NCBI GenBank assembly: GCA_944472135.2
Contig: OX235262.1
Location: forward strand, 55,586,440-55,650,439
DNA: 64,000 bases
Direction: 5' to 3'
Source of the DNA: Trichobilharzia regenti
Taxonomy: Eukaryota > Platyhelminthes > Trematoda > Strigeidida > Schistosomatidae
Every line of letters begins with the position of its first letter. The first letter of the stretch is position 1. This document shows positions 59,095 through 64,000 of the stretch, piece by piece. Under the pieces are notes generated by a model. The model did no database searches. It was not told the origin of the DNA and saw nothing but the letters and a program-made list of their open reading frames with translations. The translations under genes were made by a program, and so were the position numbers.

Positions 59095-59515
59095 TGGTTT
59101 GCAGGCATTTGATTGGTTTCAGGATTTCATAATGAACTGATGTCGGTTAGAGGACCGTTGGAAAACCTGGGAGTATTGGAAAGCTGTTTCGTCAATGTCT
59201 CGGACTCTTCATCAGTACCCACCCACAAGGGTTCGAACACAGGACCTTCCGGTTACAAGGCGAGCTCGCAGACCATTAAGCCACTGGGACTCAATCCAAC
59301 GACCAGCCAATAAATTCCAGCTTTTGCCAATTCATGATATGGCGTGACTACTAGCCAGTGCCATAGGCAGTTATTTGTGCTCATACCCGATGTGCTTTAA
59401 TCCAGTGGTCACGACTACCCAACAGAACCCAGGTAACTACTTACCTGAGTAGGGCCGGTCACTAGTGAGCATCAGGTTGATATTCGAGTGTTAGTTTGCA
59501 GGCATTTGATTGGTT
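59095..59515 (-). repeat. Family A unit with terminal direct repeats
   Basis: A single minus unit is bounded on both sides by nearly the same 26 bases (at about 59094 and 59489; tttgcaggcatttgattgg), giving a unit of about 395 bases. This is the junction motif of tandem units. The hammerhead (59225-59170) has CTGATGA but altered helix II. Confidence 0.75.
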
Positions 59516-59874
59516 ATACTGAATTACTGACTGTTACATAACATGAAGTAATTTTATTTAGTGATAAGTACTGAAAAGCCTTTAAGTTACATTACATCTA
59601 GGATCAAAGAGAGTCAATCACCTCTAGGAATAATGACATTATAAATATTATCCAGCAATACATGACCTGAAGATACCCAAGATCCTACTGAAATGATTCA
59701 CTTGCAACAGGATAACTATCTCAATTTTTTTTAATTCAAGAAGATTTATGTATTCGAATAGATGAGTAAAATATCTGACACCTTGGAAATAAAAGTTGCC
59801 TAATGTTTGTGGTAGAGTATAGATTACTCTATTATCTTCTGCTTTAATATTTCAGTACACTGAAGAATTTGTCA

Positions 59875-60525
59875 CTATTATCTGAGAAATCTAGATCTTC
59901 TAGGGTCTGGATTTCGCAGATAATATATGTCTAATGTCACACAAATTCAAAGACTTGCAAGCGAAAGCCAAAAGACTCTGGCTGAAGAGGCAGCGAAAGC
60001 AGGACTGTAGGTAAACACAAAGAAGATGGAGGTGATGAAAATAACCACGAACCAACAGCAACAATAACCAACACCAGTCACCATCAGTGTGAAGTCGGTC
60101 CTTCTATACCGGTCAGAAACTTGGCCGGAGTGTCATAAAAAGGATTTTCAACAGGTTATTGCAGACCTTTATCAACAGCTGCTTTCTCTGGCTGCATATG
60201 AAGATCAAATGACCAGCCGGCCAGAAAGAATTAGTAAGAAGAAACTGTGGCCGGTGACAAACCAACCAAGAGTTGATTGCTCAACAAATATGGACTGGGC
60301 ATTCATTGAGGAGACCTCTGAACGACATCGCACGCCAGGTCCTTGAGTGGAATCCCGTTAGGAAATGACGAGTAGCGTGACATGGAGGCAAAAATGTGGG
60401 GAAGAGTAGGCGAGAGATTATGGACAATTGTGGACCAAGTTGAAGAGGACGGCAGAAAAGAGAACAAAGCAGAGATGTGGCGTTGAAGCCCTATGTTCCA
60501 CTTGGAACTCAAGGGGATAATAATA
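59875..60525 (+). mobile_element. RTE-clade LINE, C-terminal part to 3' end
   Basis: Includes the DFADNICLMSH-like region (FADD to FADN), KSVLLYRSETWPECHKK and ERISKKKLW; internal deletion between 60070 and 60085. 3' end gttgaagccctatgttccac and ATAAT tail. Confidence 0.8.
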
Positions 60526-60529
60526 ATCT

Positions 60530-61235
60530 GCACTAGTCAGAACTATTTATCTTTCAGATATAAAGATACATAAATTTGTATGTTTTCATTAACCTGAACT
60601 AACGGACTGAGCAGATCACCTGTGATGAAAGGTTTATTTGTTACGTTATGCTCTATAGTTTCATTTTTAAATATTTGCTTTATCATTACAAGAGCAAATT
60701 TGTTTTTAAAAAAAGTGTAAATATCTGAGAATGGTTGAATAATTCTGAACCGAAAAGAATAACGGAATAGCGCTTTTACAGCCTTCAATTTAAAAAAAAA
60801 TTGGATACTCTAAAGAGAAGTGGGTGTAACCATGTCATTCAACTTCTGGCCAACTATTTGTAAATAAAATGAATAAGGTAAAAGGTAATGAGTATAGTGC
60901 AGTATTAACCTTGCCTCTTTACACCAGAAAGGAAAGAAAACTATACAAAGAAATTGCAGAACAAAGTATTTAAAGAAAAATAAGAATACTACTGTCGCTT
61001 ACTTACTCACAGACATTTATGTGACCTTAATTCACGCTTTGCAGACGTTATTTTGCTATAATAATAGTGACAGTTTATTTAAAATCATAAAAGAATTGGC
61101 TAATACTTTCAGTTAACTAATTTTTTAAATAATTAGTTGTCCCTAAATGAACATTAAACAGAGGAATTATGAAGGACAAAGATACGACAAGTTACTTGGG
61201 AGATGATAACATATTTTCAAATTTCAGCTAAATTA
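60530..61235. other. AT-rich stretch without recognised features
   Basis: Nothing recognised. Confidence 0.45.
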
Positions 61236-61239
61236 TTCA

Positions 61240-61790
61240 TTAGTTAGATCTCAGGTTGAAATCGGTTAGAGGAATATTGAGAAACCAAGGAGTACTGGGT
61301 AGGTTCCTGTTTCGTCCTAGTTTCGTACTTTTCAGCAGTTGAACCCGTGACATCATTGAGGATTGAACCCAGTACCTATAATTTGCGAGAATTAACGTGA
61401 GTATTCAGCCACTGCGCCGGAATCCATTGACATTTCAATCCCAACCTCTGCTAACTCACAATTTATAGAGTACCACCATCTAATGCATGCACGGAACGTT
61501 CGTCCTGGCACCCGATTTGGTGGGTCCTATTACTCGCGCCAAATATTCGCTGATGATACTGGAGGTTGGATCGTGAACTGGCCAAATTTAAGACTCATGG
61601 ATCACTAGATTCCATCCCAGTGGCTGAATAGTCAATAGACTTCGCCTCGTAGCCCAAAGTTCGTGGGTTCAATCCTTAGTGGAATCATCGTTGAGCCCTT
61701 TTGAAGAGTCTCAAACGAGAACAAATTAGCTGTTTAATACTGCTTGGTTTTCGGTGGTTCTAAAACTGATGTCAATCGGAGATCTATCAC
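61240..61790. repeat. Family A inverted pair, diverged
   Basis: A minus unit (61480-61240) and a plus unit (61560-61790), tails outward. Remnants include gtttcgtcctagtttcg (minus) and tttgaagagtctcaaacg (plus). Confidence 0.6.
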
Positions 61791-62099
61791 AAACCCCTGC
61801 AAACTAGCACTTGTAAATTCTTTTCTCATTGATCTATAAATCACTTTTCTGATGAGTTTTGTGTAACATCGCTGCTGCACAGATCGCAGCCATACTTGAA
61901 TCGCACAATTGGTGATACTAAGCATATTTAATTTTTCAGAATTTAACCTGGATTATTGGTAGGAAGATACATCATTGCTAAGTATCTAACTTTTTCACCA
62001 AACGAATTGTAAAACTATTTAAAACAAAGATGAATTTGTCGATTGACGCATTGAATGTTGAATTTGAATATCGTCCATTCATTGCGAGTGACTTTGAAG

Positions 62100-62290
62100 A
62101 TTAACTCATGAAAACCATATATTAATATATGCATGAAACTTGGGCACTGTGGTAGTATGTAAGTCCATATTAGTTTATTTATTAGATATATCACACACAG
62201 TGAAACGGTATTATTTACTGGATGACGTTTCGAACACAATTTATTATTGTTCATAATCAAACCAACTATAACCACACAACTTCAAAACTT
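62100..62290 (-). mobile_element. Penelope-like family 3, inverted 3' end
   Basis: This matches 8700-8870 and is inverted relative to the GIY-YIG frame that follows on the plus strand. Inverted end fragments at the 5' side are a known trait of Penelope-like insertions. Confidence 0.65.
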
Positions 62291-62820
62291 CCATTTTACA
62301 GTTTTTCTTATTCTTCCCTATTCTTTGTAGGGGAATTAGATTACCTAACAGCCTGCAGTGACTGTCACCTCAAAGATACAGGTCAAACAAGTAGAATAGG
62401 GTTAGTCAGATTAACCGAGCACAAAAACCTAGCAAAATCTAGATTAGTTGACTCGAATAAGATAAGAAATCTAGAAAATAGTTCTGCTATGGAACTACAT
62501 GCAGTTACACACGACCATAGAATAGGATGGGATAGGATGACAGATATAAAATCTTATGTCACAGGGTGGAGGGAGAGACTGATTACTGAACCTTTGTTTA
62601 TCGAATCAATTGCAAATAAATGTAATAGGAATGATTCAACACCTGTCCCAGATATCTGGAAAATTCTACTACCCCTACCACGAATAGGAAAGAATATGGA
62701 AAACTAAAAAACGAGAGTCTCGAAGTTGTGTGGTTATAGTTGGTTTGATTATGAAAAACAATCAATTGTGTTCGAAACGTCGTCCAGTAAATGATACCGT
62801 TTCACTGCGTGGTATATATA
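62290..62820 (+). mobile_element. Penelope-like family 3, GIY-YIG and 3' end
   Basis: The frame 62222-62704 carries LTACSDCHLKDTGQTSRIGL, VRLTEHKNLAKSRLVDSNKI and ATERL-type ends (ITEPLFIESIANKCNRNDST) to PDIWKILL; the YIG motif itself reads DTG. The 3' end has gtgttcgaaacgtcgtcc near 62768. Confidence 0.7.
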
Positions 62821-62824
62821 AAAA

Positions 62825-63475
62825 TAATATAAAATAATAATCATGAAAACCATGTTGGACTTGTTAAAAGGGAAATAGTTCTCAGTACTGAGGGGGGGGT
62901 AAAATCCTAATTTTCGTCAAAAGATAAGGATTTACACAACAGTTTAATAAATGATCTATTACTTGGAGATTTTTAATTATCGTAGATGTAATTCAGATTT
63001 GTGAAAATAATGGCCTTAAGAAAACAATGAATGGCAAACCAACAGATTGGTAGTAGATTTGGTTACGAGTCAACAATAGCTAACAATGAAAAAATTAAAC
63101 AGTTTCTCCGACCTTCTGTCTAAAATTTTTGTCAGAAATTTTATACAGGATTTTCTGTTGGTGAAGCTAAATAAGGCAAGAAGAAGAAATTGAGCAGGAT
63201 ACTATGAGATTTTATTATTTTACTTCACTGCATCTAATCAGCTGCATAGAGTCTGGAACTGCTCCGGTATTAAAATGCAAAATACTCAGATACTTCACTT
63301 AATAAGTTGGTGATATGATGGTAAACATTAATATTAAGCAAGTGAATACATGCATAGTTGAAGGTTACAGTAAGAGTTAGTCTCATTCTACTTTGTATCA
63401 CCAAAGTTGTAGCCATTACGCAGGTGTAATCCAAACTGCATATTCAGTAAGAAATGCTTTTCAATCCTTCACTAC
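62825..63475. other. Stretch without recognised features
   Basis: Nothing recognised. Confidence 0.45.
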
Positions 63476-63479
63476 CATA

Positions 63480-63945
63480 ATGAGAATATGTATGATATGT
63501 ATCCATATATATATATATATGTATGGTGGTTTCTCTTTCTGTTGCTCTCTCTTAGTCTGTGACCATTTCACTTTGATGAACCTGTTTCCTCTAACAATGC
63601 ATATTCCCCTTATATTATATATAATATATGTGTTTGTTGACAGTCTGCCCTTGGTGATATATATCCATATAATATGTGTGTTTGTTGACATGTCTGCTAT
63701 ATTTTGCTATGTATATATGGATCGATACTCCATTATAATTAGCCAATCATGTTAAGACTGTCTATTGATTATTCAAACACTTGTTCGGACATTCATATAT
63801 ATTTTTTGCTCGCACACTCTTTAGGACTTGATTCTCCTTGTGTTTGGAATATAGAAGTATTATCGCAAACCTAGTGGTCTTCTGATTTCCATCTTTCTTG
63901 CGTCAGGACTATTAAATTCTCGACCAGAACACATAACAATTTGGC
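63480..63945 (+). repeat. Possible 5' LTR at window edge
   Basis: A Pol II-like AT-rich region with a repeated gtgtttgttgacagtctgc (63630 and 63678), then a T/C-rich end and cacataacaatttggcgatg near 63930. The tttggcga motif after a CA end resembles the primer-binding junction of LTR retrotransposons. The internal region would lie beyond the edge. Confidence 0.4.
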
Positions 63946-64000
63946 GATGGGGAAAACTCAATTAATTCACTCAGCAGCAGAACATAACAATTTCATACAC

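Noticed and set aside
62880..62900. Poly-G run as a possible quadruplex
   Set aside because: Only one G run (gggggggg) is present; four runs are needed.

Overview
This is a 64 kb piece of an AT-rich, intron-rich animal genome, almost certainly from a blood fluke (Schistosoma). The evidence is the repeat content: hammerhead-ribozyme repeats of the Sm-alpha type, RTE-clade LINEs, CR1-like LINE 3' ends and several Penelope-like element (PLE) families. One host gene spans the left two thirds. The rest of the readable sequence is transposon debris.

Host gene. Eight minus-strand exons between 43022 and 2002 join in phase into about 629 codons of coiled-coil protein, best matched to rootletin (CROCC), the structural protein of the ciliary rootlet. 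All introns are GT-AG. The strongest match is the 286-base exon at 29239-28954, which carries the rootletin-type stretch with SRLLSLWR. The gene continues past the left edge. Its 5' end is either the exon at 43022-42691 or lies further right and was not found. That exon needs one extra base near 42718-42727 to stay in frame, so it is either damaged or misread.

Mobile DNA. (i) RTE-clade LINE fragments lie on both strands. The longest RT frame is at 30383-29715 (-), and an endonuclease-to-RT piece lies at 21430-23600 (+). (ii) At least four or five Penelope-like families are present. The best is an open RT plus GIY-YIG frame at 55633-56706. (iii) CR1-like LINE 3' ends lie at 30790-31890 (+) and 55270-54345 (-). 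(iv) LTR-like fragments lie at 0.85-1.7, 11.3-11.65 and 63.5-64 kb.

Short tRNA-headed repeats are the most unusual content. Three families (called A, B and C here) each combine a Pol III box A/box B head with a hammerhead-ribozyme motif. B is the classic Sm-alpha type. A and C have different stems but share a palindromic helix III. The copy at 11968-12018 has a complete consensus core. Family A occurs again and again as inverted pairs with tails pointing outward. A further tRNA-headed SINE occurs with two alternative 3' tails, one shared with the RTE LINE and one with the CR1-like LINE. Penelope family 1 also ends in a hammerhead-like motif with compensatory changes between its two copies.

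No complete prokaryote-type genes, CRISPR arrays, rRNA genes or functional tRNA genes were seen.
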